64,000 bases of DNA from an uncultured Carboxylicivirga sp. GTDB taxonomy: Bacteria > Bacteroidota > Bacteroidia > Bacteroidales > Marinilabiliaceae. The notes under the pieces are model-generated. The model was given only the letters and a program-made list of their open reading frames with translations, was not told where the DNA came from and made no database searches. Of the stretch, positions 53,180-62,364 are shown in pieces. Both the position numbers and the translations under genes were made by a program. How positions within the stretch are numbered: the stretch's first letter is position 1; the number at the start of each line of letters is the position of its first letter. The stretch is taken from assembly GCF_963674565.1 (NCBI RefSeq), contig NZ_OY771430.1, positions 5,704,001-5,768,000 of the forward strand. The letters run 5' to 3'.

Positions 53180-56100
53180 ATGAATGTAAATCTGCGATTT
53201 CTGACTGTTATTGTCATGTTGTTTATGGTTCATACATTTTTTGGCCAAAACAAGACGATTACAGGAAAGGTTAAAGATGACACAGGTCAGCCACTGCCTG
53301 GTGTATCTATCGTTATTGAAGGCACAACACAGGGTACCATCTCTGATATGGATGGTTATTTTACCTTAAAAGTGCCAGAAGGAAGTATTAAGTTGGTTTT
53401 TACTTTTATTGGTTTCGAACGTCAAACGCTTGATGTTACGAATCTTTCAACTTTGGATGTTAAAATGAAGGTTGAATCCGAAGGTCTAGATGAAGTTGTG
53501 GTGGTTGGGTACGGTTCTGCAAAAAAGACCAACCTGACAACAGCACAAGTTGGAGTTACCAATGAGCAAATGGAAAAAACTGTCAATACCACGATGGAGC
53601 AAGCTATTCAGGGTAGAGCTGCGGGTGTTTATGTGACTCAAAATTCTGGTCAGCCTGGAGGTGGAATGTCTATGATTATCAGAGGGGTTAGTACAATAAA
53701 TGGCTCAACGGAACCCTTGTATGTTATTGATGGCTTGCAGATTGGAGGATCCTCAGTAAGCTCTGGTAGTACCAGTTCGACCAATCCTTTGGCAGGTATT
53801 AATCCATCAGATATTGAGGATATTCAAATTTTGCAAGGGCCATCTGCTACAGCAGTTTATGGTTCCAGAGCAACAAATGGTGTTGTTATAATTACAACTA
53901 AAAGGGGTAGAAAAGGAGATGCAGATATTTCCTATAATTTCTCTTACTCTTTACAAACGACTCCACAACATCTGGATGTAATGAATCTGAGAGAATATGC
54001 TCAGATGGTAAAAGAGTTTCATGATATAGCAGGAGGTACAACACCTGAAGAGTTTCTGGATCCATCTATCTTAGGAGAAGGTACTGACTGGCAAAGTGAG
54101 TTGTTTAAAAACGCTCCAATGCAGAAGCATCAAATAAGTGTTAGCGGTGCGGGCGAAGTTTCAACTTATTATATTTCTGGTGAGTTGTTGGATCAGGAAG
54201 GGGTTGCTACCGGATCGGAATTTAAGCGTTATAACTTTAGAGTCAATACTTCTCAGGAGCCACGAAAATGGCTACGGATGAGAGAAACAGCAAACTTCAG
54301 GCAGATTAGAGAGACTTTAACAACTACTTCAGAAGGTGTTATTAGTAATGCTTTGCAAAATACCCCTCAGGTTCCTGTAAGAAATATTGATGGTTCATGG
54401 GGAGGATTTGAAACAAAAGAAGGATCAAATCAATATTCTCCCGTCAATCCAGTTGCAATCGCCAGTTTAAGAACTAATGAAAATGTTAGAAGAGAATTAA
54501 ACGGAGGTGTAAATATTGAAGCTGATATTATTGATGGGTTGGTTTTTAGAACCGGTCTAAATGGTAGCTACAATACCCAAAATGCCATCTATTTTAACCC
54601 AAAGATGAAAATAGGGTGGTTTGTAAACGATAGAGCTTCCTTTACTGATTTTACAGGAGTTAGTACTTTCTATAGCTGGGAACAGCAGTTGACCTTTAAT
54701 AAGACTTTTAATCGTCACTTTATTGACGCTACAGCATTACATGAATATAAAGAAGGAACCTGGAAACAAAACACAGGTTATCGTGATGGATTTCTGACTA
54801 ACGATATTATGGATTTAAATGCAGGTGATGAAAGTACATCTGTTGCAAGTGGAGGAAGTAATTCGTGGGCTATGGAGTCTTATCTTTTCCGATTGAACTA
54901 TAACTATAACGAGAAGTATATTCTACAGGGTTCTGTTCGGGGTGATGGCTCTTCTAATTTTGGAGCAAATAACCGATGGGGGTTCTTCCCTGCAGGATCT
55001 GTTGCCTGGAGAATTAGTAAGGAAACCTGGTTTAATGTTTCATTTATGAATGAGTTAAAGATACGTTTCGAAACTGGTTTAACGGGTAACTCTGGTTGGG
55101 GATCAGGAATCTATTCTCCGTTGAGCACAACAGCTACTGAATGGGGTACCGGATTCTCACCAAGTAAAATTGCGAATCCTGATTTGCAATGGGAAGAGAC
55201 AATGACGAATAACCTTGGTATCAATATTCACTTGTTTGAGAACAGAATACAGATTGAAGGTGATATTTATGAGAAAGCAACCAATAATCTGATTTTTGAT
55301 GCCAGTCTTCCTGGATTTATGGGTGGATCGGGTAATGGTGGAGCAGGCGCTCCAACCGTGAATTCTGGTAAAATTAGCAACAGAGGTTGGGCAGTTAGCC
55401 TGTTGTCAACCAATATTCAGACTTCTAATTTTCGTTGGGATATGAATTTTAATATCTCCGGAGTTGATACTAAAGTTGAAAGTCTGAATAGTGAACTGGG
55501 CTTTTTTGATCGTACTTCATGGTGGATGAATAACTGGACACAACGAACTGCAGTTGGTTACTCACCATGGATGTTTATGGGTTATGAATATGATGGATTG
55601 TTTCAGTCAGTTGATGAGATTTATAATAGTGCTATTCCAACTGATTCCGACGGAAATAGATTGGAAATAAGCGAAGATAATGTTTGGGTTGGTGATGTGA
55701 AATACAAAAACATTGAAGGAGAAGCTGGTGCAGAAGGAGTTATAGATGTTAATGATCGTACATTTATAGGAAATCCTTGGCCTAAATTCTTTGGTGGATT
55801 TACCAATAACTTTACTTATAAAGACTTTGACTTAAGTGTGTTGATAACCTTTAATTATGGAAATGACATCTATAATTATGTGAGAATGATCAACTCAAAT
55901 CCATCGCAAATAAATTTGGGTCGAAACCTGATGAAAGATGCAATTGATTATGCAAAAATTGCAACAGATGAACAGGGTGATGCATACATTGTGAATGCTG
56001 ACACCGATCTGCCTCGTATATCTTATGGACCCAATGGTAACTGGACACGCTTCTCAAGCAGATGGGTTGAGGATGGTTCTTTTGTGAAATTGAAGAATAT

Positions 56101-56338
56101 AACTTTGGGATATACAGTTCCTAAATCTTTGCTGGATAGAACCCGGTATATCAAAAACCTACGTGTAGCTGTAAGTGCACAGAACTTATACACTTTAACC
56201 AAATATACAGGCTATGATCCTGAGGTTGGATCGTACGTTGGAAGTAACGCTTCAAGCGCTAACCAGGCAATTGGTATTGATACCGGACGTTATCCGTTAA
56301 CTCCGACCTATACGTTTAATTTAGTGTTAAACTTTTGA
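53180..56338 (+). CDS. SusC-like TonB-dependent receptor (mannan locus)
   Basis: A 1052-residue outer-membrane importer. Signal peptide (LTVIVMLFMVHTFFGQ), carboxypeptidase-like domain (ITGKVKDDTGQPLPGVSIVI), plug (EVVVVGYGSAKKTNLTTAQ, IIRGVSTINGSTEPLYVIDG, ILQGPSATAVYGSRATNGVV) and a barrel ending YTFNLVLNF. No STN domain is present, unlike the xylan-type SusC, so it is not FecR-linked and fits AraC-type control. It pairs with the SusD gene 12 bp downstream. Mannan substrate is inferred from the enzymes on both sides. Confidence 0.93.
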   Translation: MNVNLRFLTVIVMLFMVHTFFGQNKTITGKVKDDTGQPLPGVSIVIEGTTQGTISDMDGYFTLKVPEGSIKLVFTFIGFERQTLDVTNLSTLDVKMKVESEGLDEVVVVGYGSAKKTNLTTAQVGVTNEQMEKTVNTTMEQAIQGRAAGVYVTQNSGQPGGGMSMIIRGVSTINGSTEPLYVIDGLQIGGSSVSSGSTSSTNPLAGINPSDIEDIQILQGPSATAVYGSRATNGVVIITTKRGRKGDADISYNFSYSLQTTPQHLDVMNLREYAQMVKEFHDIAGGTTPEEFLDPSILGEGTDWQSELFKNAPMQKHQISVSGAGEVSTYYISGELLDQEGVATGSEFKRYNFRVNTSQEPRKWLRMRETANFRQIRETLTTTSEGVISNALQNTPQVPVRNIDGSWGGFETKEGSNQYSPVNPVAIASLRTNENVRRELNGGVNIEADIIDGLVFRTGLNGSYNTQNAIYFNPKMKIGWFVNDRASFTDFTGVSTFYSWEQQLTFNKTFNRHFIDATALHEYKEGTWKQNTGYRDGFLTNDIMDLNAGDESTSVASGGSNSWAMESYLFRLNYNYNEKYILQGSVRGDGSSNFGANNRWGFFPAGSVAWRISKETWFNVSFMNELKIRFETGLTGNSGWGSGIYSPLSTTATEWGTGFSPSKIANPDLQWEETMTNNLGINIHLFENRIQIEGDIYEKATNNLIFDASLPGFMGGSGNGGAGAPTVNSGKISNRGWAVSLLSTNIQTSNFRWDMNFNISGVDTKVESLNSELGFFDRTSWWMNNWTQRTAVGYSPWMFMGYEYDGLFQSVDEIYNSAIPTDSDGNRLEISEDNVWVGDVKYKNIEGEAGAEGVIDVNDRTFIGNPWPKFFGGFTNNFTYKDFDLSVLITFNYGNDIYNYVRMINSNPSQINLGRNLMKDAIDYAKIATDEQGDAYIVNADTDLPRISYGPNGNWTRFSSRWVEDGSFVKLKNITLGYTVPKSLLDRTRYIKNLRVAVSAQNLYTLTKYTGYDPEVGSYVGSNASSANQAIGIDTGRYPLTPTYTFNLVLNF

Positions 56339-56350
56339 TGATCAGGTATT

Positions 56351-58060
56351 ATGAAGATATTAAAATATAACTGGCTGATAGGCCTAATTGTAATGTTTGC
56401 TCTTGCCAATTGCTCTGAAGATTATTTGGTAAGACCTCCTGAAGATGCACTTACCGATGCTGATTTTTATAAAACGGATGAAGAAGTAATGGCTGCAACA
56501 GCACCTTTGTATAGTCGTATGTGGTTCGATTATAACGATAAGGCATCATATAGTATTGGTGATCTTAGAAGTGGTATTATGATGGCTCCCTGGAATAGCC
56601 GTGAATTTGGTGCATTTAATGCAAATGGTGATAACTCGGAAGTTATTGCCGGATGGAATGCCTTTTATACAGTGATTCAACAATCAAACCTTGCTATCAG
56701 AAATATAAATACTTATGCCACTGAAAATGTTTCGGATAAAGTTAAAATAATGGCAATTGCAGAATCGCGCTTTATGCGTGCGTGTGCTTACCGTAATTTG
56801 GTTTTAGCCTGGGGAGCTGTTCCAATTATTGAGGATAACATTGAAATTATGAATTCTACCGATATTAGAAGAAATACGATTTCAAGTATCTGGAAATTCC
56901 TAACTTCAGAAATGCGGGATATTATTGATGATTTGCCGGAAGAACCTTATGCAACCGGAAGAATTACTAAGTATTCGGCAGAAGGTATGTTGGCTCGTTT
57001 TTATTTGTCAAGAGCTGGTGTAGAATCAAGCGGGGGAGTTCGGAACCAAACATATCTGGATAGTGCTAAATATTTCGCTCAGCATGTAATTGAGAACAGT
57101 GGTAAAGCATTGTTGGAAGATTATCGTTCACTATTCCTTTATCCATATGATAATAACAACGAGTCATTGTTTGAACTGCAATGGGTTTATTCAACATCAT
57201 GGGGACCAAGTAATTCTGTGCCTGCTTATCTTGCTTATAGTTCAGATATCGCAAATGGTGATGGATGGGGTGGAGCTTACAGTGCTTCATGGTATTTTGT
57301 TTCCCAGTTTGAAGGAATAAATCAAATTGGATCAACTGGTGATACCATACGAGGAGCAACACTTGATACTCGTTTGTATAATACATTTATGTTGCCAGGT
57401 GCTCATTATCCAGAGATTACACAAGATGTCACTCTCGAAGATGGAACTGTGACAACACAAGAGTGTGTATATCCAAACAGTACCAGTGATTATGCATTTG
57501 CATGCACAAAAAAGTACATCTGTGGTAAAAATGTTGATATTGATGAGGGAGCATCATCACAGCATTATCCGAACAATACATATATGTTGCGTTTGGCAGA
57601 AATGTATTTGATCTATGCAGAAGCTGTTTTGGGAGATAATGAGCAATCTTCTGATCCAACGGCTTTGGAGTATGTTAATATGATTCGCCGTAGAGCTGGC
57701 TTAAATAATCTGGCCTTAAATAATGCAGATAAGACTTATTTTACTGCCGATGATTTGTTAAAGGAAAGAACTCTGGAGTTTGGAATGGAAAGTATGTTCA
57801 TGTATGATTTGAGTAATATTTTCTATTACAACAAAGAAAAAGCATTAAGCATATTAAATAATCAGGACCGTGGATTATTTGCCATCTATGCCGATCAATT
57901 CCCGGATCCAAATTACTGGACTTTTGTAAAAACGTCATGGCATACTGAACGTACCATCACAGCTACTGAAGGTAATTTCTATCTACCTATTCCAACAGCT
58001 GATTTAGGTAGTATGCCGAGCCTTACGTTGGATCCTGTGGATTATTACGCTGATAAATAA
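56351..58060 (+). CDS. SusD-like lipoprotein (mannan locus)
   Basis: A 569-residue SusD/RagB-family lipoprotein with signal and lipobox (LIVMFALANC, then SEDYLVRPPEDALTDADF). TPR-like helices (VKIMAIAESRFMRACAYRNL, LRLAEMYLIYAEAVLGDNEQ) and IRRRAGLNNL are family features. The usual ERRxEL-EGxRxxDLxR motif is altered here to ERTLEFGMESMFMYDLSNIF, keeping DL but losing the Arg/His part, a divergence worth noting. It caps the SusC protein encoded just before and is followed by two SGBP genes. Confidence 0.92.
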   Translation: MKILKYNWLIGLIVMFALANCSEDYLVRPPEDALTDADFYKTDEEVMAATAPLYSRMWFDYNDKASYSIGDLRSGIMMAPWNSREFGAFNANGDNSEVIAGWNAFYTVIQQSNLAIRNINTYATENVSDKVKIMAIAESRFMRACAYRNLVLAWGAVPIIEDNIEIMNSTDIRRNTISSIWKFLTSEMRDIIDDLPEEPYATGRITKYSAEGMLARFYLSRAGVESSGGVRNQTYLDSAKYFAQHVIENSGKALLEDYRSLFLYPYDNNNESLFELQWVYSTSWGPSNSVPAYLAYSSDIANGDGWGGAYSASWYFVSQFEGINQIGSTGDTIRGATLDTRLYNTFMLPGAHYPEITQDVTLEDGTVTTQECVYPNSTSDYAFACTKKYICGKNVDIDEGASSQHYPNNTYMLRLAEMYLIYAEAVLGDNEQSSDPTALEYVNMIRRRAGLNNLALNNADKTYFTADDLLKERTLEFGMESMFMYDLSNIFYYNKEKALSILNNQDRGLFAIYADQFPDPNYWTFVKTSWHTERTITATEGNFYLPIPTADLGSMPSLTLDPVDYYADK

Positions 58061-58096
58061 ATCATAAGTCGAAATCTGAAATTTAAATTAAATAGG

Positions 58097-59242
58097 ATGA
58101 AAAGTAATTTTCGATATTTATATATGACGTTCTTGGCAATTGCATTAGTGTTTTTTAATAATGCATGTGAGGACGATGATGCTCCGGGAACACCGAGAGT
58201 TGATTATGTACGTATTACAAGCCCGGATTCTTCCGATTCGTTAGTGGTAAGTGGTGGTCAGGGACAATTGATTGCCATTATGGGCGAAAATCTTGGAGGA
58301 GCTGTTAGTATTGAATTTAATAACATTGAGGCGTCTTTATCTATGCCTTACATAACAAGTACTTCCATACTTGTTCGCATTCCAACTGAAATTCCTCAGG
58401 ATATAAATAATCAGTTTGTAATTTATTTTAAAGACGGATATGAGCTGGCTTATGATTTCATGGTTACTATTAATGAGCCTGTTTTAAATTCAATGGATTG
58501 TGAATATGTGAATGATGGAGGCATAGCCGTTATTCGCGGTAATTATTTCTACGAACCGGTGACCGTAATTTTCCCTGGCGAACTGGAAGGTGAGGTTATT
58601 TCTGTTGAAGAAAACATTATAAAAGTTAGAGTGCCGGAAGGTTCTTCTCCGGGGCAATTACTTGTAAAATCAAATTTTGGTACGGGTAGTTCTAATTTTA
58701 TGTTCCGCGATAATAGAAATATTGTGGTTAGTAGTGATCCGTTTGTGGGATGGGGTGGATCTCAGTGGGTTGTAAGCAATCCTGGTGAAGGTGATCCCGA
58801 GCTTATCAATGGTAATTATACCAGGGTGGTTAGTAACATTGGAAGCTGGGCCTGGACAGAAGTTGCAATGGGAGATGCTGCATCTATGGGAGAGCAAGGT
58901 AAAAATATACCAGATGAAGCAATATTACATCCTGAATTGTACAGTTTTAAATTTGAGCTTAATACGATGAAGCCGTACAATAGCAATAACCTGTTGATAA
59001 ACTTCGGCTTAAAGGCTGCTAATTATAATGCATATTTCTGGTCTCCTCCTTATGATACCGAAGGACAATGGGAAACAGTTATTATACCTTATAAAGAGCT
59101 GGTCGATGCATATGTTGCAGGAGGTTCAACCATGGAGGTTAGTGAAGATGGTTACTATTGTATGGTAGTTTTTCTTGGGAATGGAACACTGGATTGTGAT
59201 ATGGCCTTTGATAACTTCAGAATTGTGCCGAACAAATATTAA
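58097..59242 (+). CDS. Surface glycan-binding lipoprotein with TIG domains (SGBP)
   Basis: A 381-residue lipoprotein (lipobox VFFNNAC, then EDDDAPGTP, a strongly acidic surface-export start). Two IPT/TIG Ig-like domains span about 35-205 (VSGGQGQLIAIMGENLGGAV and GGIAVIRGNYFYEPVTVIFP). The C-terminal domain (about 210-381) is rich in aromatics (GWGGSQWVV, GSWAWTEVAMGD, YNAYFWSPPYDTEGQWETVI) and is probably the glycan-binding part, as in SGBPs of other PULs. It lies 36 bp after susD. It should hold mannan chains near the mannanases and SusCD. Confidence 0.85.
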   Translation: MKSNFRYLYMTFLAIALVFFNNACEDDDAPGTPRVDYVRITSPDSSDSLVVSGGQGQLIAIMGENLGGAVSIEFNNIEASLSMPYITSTSILVRIPTEIPQDINNQFVIYFKDGYELAYDFMVTINEPVLNSMDCEYVNDGGIAVIRGNYFYEPVTVIFPGELEGEVISVEENIIKVRVPEGSSPGQLLVKSNFGTGSSNFMFRDNRNIVVSSDPFVGWGGSQWVVSNPGEGDPELINGNYTRVVSNIGSWAWTEVAMGDAASMGEQGKNIPDEAILHPELYSFKFELNTMKPYNSNNLLINFGLKAANYNAYFWSPPYDTEGQWETVIIPYKELVDAYVAGGSTMEVSEDGYYCMVVFLGNGTLDCDMAFDNFRIVPNKY

Positions 59243-59261
59243 GCAATGAATTTGATTAATC

Positions 59262-60491
59262 ATGAAAAGATCTGATAATAAAATATTAAAGTTCATGACC
59301 TTTTTGATGACGCTGGTATACCTCAGTGTATCATCATTATTTCTGGTGTCATGTGAAGACGATGAGAATGATAACTCATCAGAAGTTGTTCTGTTAAGTT
59401 TTGGTCCTAGTCCTACTTACCGTGGTGAAGAATTACGGTTCATCGGGAGAAATCTTGATAAAGTGACGAGTATTATTCTACCAGGGGAAATGGAAATAAC
59501 AGATATTGAACAAGTGAGTGTTCGCGAAATAAAAATTGTTACTCCTCAGGATGCTCAGGAAGGGTATGTAAAATTAGTTTATCCGGATGGAGAGTTAAGT
59601 ACAAAAACATTGCTTGCTTTTCACGATCCTATTGAAATAGATGAGGTGTCTCCAAATCCTGTTAAAGGAGGGCAAACACTTACTATTACAGGGCAGTATT
59701 TGAACTTTGTTCACGACGTTATATTTGCTGACAGAGATACTGTTAGTAGTGAGGATTTTCTTTCAGTGGAGTCGGGCAAAATAGAACTTGTTTTTCCAAA
59801 AGTAGCACTGTCGGGTATCGTTAAATTCGTTAATAACTCATATGTGCGTGTTGAATTGGAGTCAAAGGATGTGCTTGAAGCTATCTTACCTTCGGTTGAT
59901 GAAGTTGCCATTCAGGATAAGAAAAATCCGGGTGATGTGATTACTGTAGAGGGGCATAATTTGGATTTAGTAGAAAGTGTTATTTTACCAACTGGAGAAA
60001 GCGTTGATTTTACTGCAACTACTGATCTTATCACATTCACATTACCTGAAGGATTCACGGATGGTGAGGTGAAAATGGTGAGTTTTTCTGGTATTGAAGA
60101 AGGACTTGTATATGTGAAACTGGACCAGGGAGATGTGGAAGAAACGGCTATTATGGAAGAAACAAGAGACCTTGGCACATGGACAGGTGAAGCAGATGGT
60201 GGAGCTTTCCGTTTGTATAAGTCTTCTTTTCAGGATGTATCCGTTGGTGCCATTCTAAAGTTTTACTTTACAATTGATGATGGTGGTTGGGGACAATTAC
60301 AGATTAATCATGCTAACTGGGGTCAAATTGCATTTTTTGAAAGCGGTGACAATACAATTAAATCATATGAACTGGAATTAACAAGTGATATTTTAAATAC
60401 AATACTTACTACCAATGATGGCTGGTCTGATACAGGCGTTATTGTGCAGGGGCAGGATATAATTGTATCAAAGGTTACAATCATACAATAA
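59262..60491 (+). CDS. Second TIG-domain surface glycan-binding lipoprotein
   Basis: A 409-residue lipoprotein (signal with SVSSLFLVSC, then EDDENDNSS). Three TIG-like domains cover about 35-290 (TYRGEELRFIGRNLDKVTSI, PVKGGQTLTITGQYLNFVHD, KNPGDVITVEGHNLDLVESV). A C-terminal beta domain (about 295-409) has ETRDLGTWTGEADGGAFRLY and GGWGQLQINHANWGQIAF, plausible sugar-contact aromatics. It is 19 bp after the first SGBP and is related in plan but not a close copy, so the two may bind different chain regions. A terminator follows. Confidence 0.83.
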   Translation: MKRSDNKILKFMTFLMTLVYLSVSSLFLVSCEDDENDNSSEVVLLSFGPSPTYRGEELRFIGRNLDKVTSIILPGEMEITDIEQVSVREIKIVTPQDAQEGYVKLVYPDGELSTKTLLAFHDPIEIDEVSPNPVKGGQTLTITGQYLNFVHDVIFADRDTVSSEDFLSVESGKIELVFPKVALSGIVKFVNNSYVRVELESKDVLEAILPSVDEVAIQDKKNPGDVITVEGHNLDLVESVILPTGESVDFTATTDLITFTLPEGFTDGEVKMVSFSGIEEGLVYVKLDQGDVEETAIMEETRDLGTWTGEADGGAFRLYKSSFQDVSVGAILKFYFTIDDGGWGQLQINHANWGQIAFFESGDNTIKSYELELTSDILNTILTTNDGWSDTGVIVQGQDIIVSKVTIIQ

Positions 60492-60500
60492 TACAACCAG

Positions 60501-60540
60501 AAAGAGGGGTAAGGATATTGTTCTTTACCCCTTTTTTTTT
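60501..60540 (+). terminator. Intrinsic terminator of the mannan susCD operon
   Basis: AGGGGTAA (60505-60512) pairs with TTACCCCT (60525-60532), followed by T residues to 60540. Confidence 0.9.
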
Positions 60541-60912
60541 AATACACAATTGATAATATCTAAATTCAATTTTCTTTCAATTGAAGGTAAATGTTGAAAG
60601 TTAGTTTAAGGAGTATTGATGCCTGAATTCATAATTTAGCAATTAAGAAACATACTTTTGATATTATTCCCGTTGAGCCTATCCTGAACACAGGTTATAA
60701 AAGATTCTTATAATCGATTTTGCAGTTTTTTGTTTTTTATGGGCATCACTTGATAAAAAGGTATGCAATTATGAGAAAATTATACTTGTCGTAGGATAAA
60801 TCAGTAGTTAGTTTTGTGTAGATATTTTATCATTTTACAGATAGTTGAAATTTATATAACTATCTATTATTTAGATCAGATAGTTGATAAAATTAGTTAA
60901 TGTAGAGTCTTT
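60541..60912. other. Gene-free gap before the second GH26 gene
   Basis: About 370 bp, AT-rich, with the promoter pair listed at 60785-60816. No ORF or RNA gene is recognised in the rest. Confidence 0.5.
60785..60816 (+). promoter_or_regulatory. Promoter of the GH26/esterase/epimerase operon
   Basis: CTTG (60785-60788), a 20-bp gap, then TAGTTTTG (60809-60816), the same layout as the promoter at 45065-45096. The ATG is 97 bp further on. Confidence 0.55.
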
Positions 60913-62295
60913 ATGAAAAAATCACTGTCGTTTTTGTTATTCATGATGTTGATATTATCATGTTCAAATGATAATAATGAAGAAACAAAAACTCCCCCTG
61001 TTTTTAAAAGCAGTATCCCTGCAGATCAGGAAGAAAATGTTGAAATATCAACTCAAATACAGGTTACATTTAATGAAGTAGTGTATTTGGTAGATAATTA
61101 TAATATAACGGTTAATGGAGTGGCGGCCGATGTTACTGAGGCATATACCAAAATAATAATAAACACATCGCTTCTCAAAGGAAAAGAATATACGATCAGT
61201 ATTCCCAAGGGATCATTAATAAATATGGATAATGTGCTGTTGGCTGATGATATTGAGTTTTCGTTTAGCACGGTCGAAGGCCCGGCAACTTCAATTGATG
61301 AAAATTTAGTATCTGCCAATGCTTCAACTCAGGCTGTTAATGTTTATAACTTTCTGAGAGAAAACTATGGGAGTAAATGCTTATCATCCGTTCATGCCAA
61401 TGTCTCGTGGAATACAAACGAAGCAGAATGGGTAAATTATCATACGGGAAAATATCCGGCCATGACAACGGTTGATTATATTCATCTACCAGCATCTCCA
61501 GCCAACTGGATTGACTATTCTCAAACAACTTTCCTGGAAGAATGGTGGAATAATAATGGCTTGATTTGTGCTAACTGGCACTGGATTGTTCCACGTTACG
61601 AGGGGCATGCAAAAAGCAATGAGTTCACTTATAAACCTGAAGAAACTACTTTTAAAGCATCGAATGTATTGATTGACGGAACCTGGGAACATACAATAGC
61701 GATGGCCGATTTAGAAAAGTTGGCTGGCTATTTGAAACTTCTGCAGGAGAAAAATATTCCGCTCATCTGGCGACCCTTTCATGAAGCTGCAGGAAATACA
61801 TATGAATATACAAATGGAACTGCCTGGTTTTGGTGGGGATACGAAGGGCCAGATACCTACAAAGCGCTTTGGCAATTTATGTTTAATTATTTTGAGGATC
61901 AGGGATTAAATAATTTAATATGGGTATGGACTACTCAAACAAAAGATAATGCATTCTATCCGGGAGATGAGTATGTTGATATTGTTGGAAGAGATATTTA
62001 TACCAATACAGATGCTTCTGATATAGCCTCGCAATATTTATCCATACAGGAAACTTATCCTAATAAGATTATAACGTTGAGTGAAATGGGTGGAGTGTCA
62101 CCAATATCAGAGCAATGGAGAGCAGGTGCAACCTGGTCGTATTTTATGCCCTGGTATGATTATGATAGAACCAATGTAATTAATAGTGATGCTTTTTACC
62201 AGACAGATCACTATCATGCTAATATAACATGGTGGGCAGACGCTGTTGCCCAAAGCTTTGTAATTACAAGGGATGAGATGCCGGATTTAAAGTGA
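60913..62295 (+). CDS. GH26 beta-mannanase lipoprotein with an N-terminal Ig-like domain
   Basis: A 460-residue lipoprotein (signal SFLLFMMLILSC, then SNDNNEET). Residues about 28-118 form a Big_5-type Ig domain (SSIPADQEENVEISTQIQVT, YTISIPKGSLINMDNVLLAD). The GH26 barrel follows (about 135-460): ANVSWNTNEAEWVNYHTGKY, ICANWHWIVPRYEG, acid/base Glu in LIWRPFHEAAGNTYEYTNG, IWVWTTQTKDNAFYPGDEYV, IVGRDIYTN and nucleophile Glu in TLSEMGGVS. It differs clearly from the other GH26 in architecture and loop sequences, so the two likely act on different mannan chain lengths or decorations. Confidence 0.9.
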   Translation: MKKSLSFLLFMMLILSCSNDNNEETKTPPVFKSSIPADQEENVEISTQIQVTFNEVVYLVDNYNITVNGVAADVTEAYTKIIINTSLLKGKEYTISIPKGSLINMDNVLLADDIEFSFSTVEGPATSIDENLVSANASTQAVNVYNFLRENYGSKCLSSVHANVSWNTNEAEWVNYHTGKYPAMTTVDYIHLPASPANWIDYSQTTFLEEWWNNNGLICANWHWIVPRYEGHAKSNEFTYKPEETTFKASNVLIDGTWEHTIAMADLEKLAGYLKLLQEKNIPLIWRPFHEAAGNTYEYTNGTAWFWWGYEGPDTYKALWQFMFNYFEDQGLNNLIWVWTTQTKDNAFYPGDEYVDIVGRDIYTNTDASDIASQYLSIQETYPNKIITLSEMGGVSPISEQWRAGATWSYFMPWYDYDRTNVINSDAFYQTDHYHANITWWADAVAQSFVITRDEMPDLK

Positions 62296-62314
62296 GAAAA
62301 CCTTATAGTATTCA

Positions 62315-62345
62315 GGCAGCTTGTATTAATGCAGGTTGCCCTTTT
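62315..62345 (+). terminator. Weak hairpin between GH26 and esterase genes
   Basis: GGCAGCTTG (62315-62323) and CAGGTTGCC (62332-62340) pair with two G-U; CTTTTAT follows. Probably partial termination only. Confidence 0.4.
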
Positions 62346-62364
62346 ATGATTTAAATATTACAAA

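Noticed and set aside
45126..62295. The two GH26 genes as a recent duplication
   Set aside because: They differ in domain plan and motif surroundings (HEMDGSWFWWG versus HEAAGNTYEYTNG), so they are distant paralogues.
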